Positions 63,172-64,000 of a stretch of DNA of 64,000 nt are shown one piece after another. The position numbers were made by a program, and so were the translations under genes. Every line of letters starts with the position of its first letter. The first letter of the stretch is position 1. Source of the DNA: Actinomycetota bacterium (GTDB taxonomy: Bacteria; Actinomycetota; Thermoleophilia; Solirubrobacterales; Solirubrobacteraceae); contig VAYS01000023.1 in the NCBI GenBank assembly GCA_005883215.1, positions 32,849 to 96,848 of the forward strand. Reading direction: 5' to 3'. Below the pieces are notes generated by a model. That model did no database searches and had not been told where the DNA came from. It was given only the letters and a program-made list of their open reading frames with translations.

Positions 63172-64000
63172 GTGCGGCGCGCCTCTGAACTCGAGCGCGA
63201 GCAGCTCAACCGCCTGTTCGCGGAGCTGTGCGCGATCCCCAGCCCGTTCGGGGCCGAGCGGGAGTGCGCCGAGCGCGTCCGAACCGAGCTCGGCGGCGTG
63301 GGGATAGACGTCGCCGAGGACGACGCCGCGGCCGCCACCGGCGCCGGCGCCGGCAACCTCCTGGCCCGCATTCCGGGAACCGGGCCGCGGTGGGTGTTCC
63401 TGTGTGCGCACCTGGACACGGTCCCGGTCACCGGTCCGATCGAGCCCGTGCTCGTCGACGACGGCTGGGAGAACGCCGCCGAGGCGATCCTTGGCGCCGA
63501 CAACAAGGCGGCCGTGGCGGTGCTGCTGCAGGCCGCGCGTCGGTGGAGCGCCGAGGCCCCGCCCGCCGGCGTCGAGCTGCTGTTCACCGTCTCGGAGGAG
63601 AACGCGCTGGCGGGCGCCAAGGCGTTCGACGCCTCTGTGCTGCGCAGCGGGTATGGCTTCGTCTTCGACCACGCCTCCCCGATCGGGGAGGTGGTGATCG
63701 CCTCGCCCACCTACTACCGCCTGGAGGCCGACTTCCGGGGCGCGGCCGCCCACGCCGGCATCCGTCCCGAGGAGGGCCGCTCGGCGATCGCCGCGGCGGC
63801 CCGCGCGGTGGGCGCGATGCGGCTCGGGCGCCTGGACGAGGAGACGACCGCCAATGTGGGCACCCTCTGCGGCGGCGACGGCTCCACCAACGTCGTGCCC
63901 GAGCGCTGCCGGTTGCTGGCCGAGGCCCGCAGCCTGGACCGCGCCAAGGTGGAGGCCACCGTGGCCGAGATGGTCGACCGCCTCTACGACGCTGCCAACG
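63172..64000 (+). CDS. M20-family metallopeptidase (tripeptidase-like), truncated by window edge
   Basis: The open frame from GTG 63172 continues past the right edge. About 276 residues are visible. The first metal ligands are LCAHLDTVPVTG (His and Asp) and LGADNKAAVAVLL (Asp), the catalytic glutamates are in TVSEENALAGAK, and FVFDHASPIGEVV fits the later Asp ligand; the final His is beyond the edge. The dimerisation insert begins at YYRLEADFRGAAAHAGIRPEEGRSA. The pattern fits tripeptide aminopeptidase-like M20/M42 enzymes. Start by position 28 bases after pyrG. Confidence 0.85.
   Translation, partial: MRRASELEREQLNRLFAELCAIPSPFGAERECAERVRTELGGVGIDVAEDDAAAATGAGAGNLLARIPGTGPRWVFLCAHLDTVPVTGPIEPVLVDDGWENAAEAILGADNKAAVAVLLQAARRWSAEAPPAGVELLFTVSEENALAGAKAFDASVLRSGYGFVFDHASPIGEVVIASPTYYRLEADFRGAAAHAGIRPEEGRSAIAAAARAVGAMRLGRLDEETTANVGTLCGGDGSTNVVPERCRLLAEARSLDRAKVEATVAEMVDRLYDAAN

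Overview
The window is a very GC-rich, gene-dense chromosomal segment from an actinobacterium. Actinobacterial housekeeping order combined with a complete-looking type IV pilus locus suggests the Thermoleophilia/Solirubrobacterales, but no rRNA is present to prove that. Many genes overlap by ATGA or GTGA, GTG starts are common, and I see no tRNA, rRNA, CRISPR array or intact transposase.

Layout. 1-12.3 kb is plus-strand housekeeping: the end of a glutamate formimidoyltransferase, a small membrane protein, an MBL-fold hydrolase, hisS, aspS, an IscU-like/MnmA fusion, a divergent thiamine-binding protein, alaS, ruvX, mltG and aroE. 12.3-16.6 kb holds pilB, pilT and pilC; pilT and pilC each lack about 60 internal residues, and an exact 442-bp tandem duplication spans the pilT-pilC junction. 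16.6-31.6 kb is accessory: a lipoprotein gene between two related repeats, a secreted trypsin-like protease, an arsR / frameshifted R2lox-like oxidase / arsC operon, a HAD phosphatase, a YbhN-type membrane protein, and a minus-strand operon (GT2, GT39, response regulator, histidine kinase, RNase D, secreted glycoside hydrolase).

31.7-42.5 kb is the second pilus block: a candidate c-di-GMP-I riboswitch in front of pilA, three minor-pilin-like genes, a PKD protein, prepilin peptidase, and pilM, pilN, pilO and a PilP-position gene. 42.5-47.3 kb holds aroC, an aroK-aroB fusion, aroQ, an M24 peptidase apparently starting at CTG, and a glutaredoxin/GST-like protein. 47.3-49.5 kb has a secreted LanC-like protein and a cupin on the minus strand. 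49.5-64 kb is efp, nusB, xseB-like, ispA, dxs, a zinc-ribbon protein, tlyA, nadK, recN, steA, mctB/steB, two membrane proteins, pyrG and a truncated M20 peptidase.

How it fits together. Shikimate-pathway genes (aroE, aroC, aroKB, aroQ) bracket the pilus locus. The flanking order (alaS-ruvX-mltG-aroE; aroC-aroK-aroB-aroQ-pepQ-efp-nusB; tlyA-nadK-recN-steA-mctB-pyrG) matches Mycobacterium tuberculosis, where a lone prepilin peptidase follows aroE. ispA and dxs supply isoprenoid precursors. The riboswitch implies that pilin output is tied to cyclic di-GMP. The rearranged pilT-pilC region is either a real lesion in pilus retraction and assembly or an assembly error, and read data are needed to tell which.
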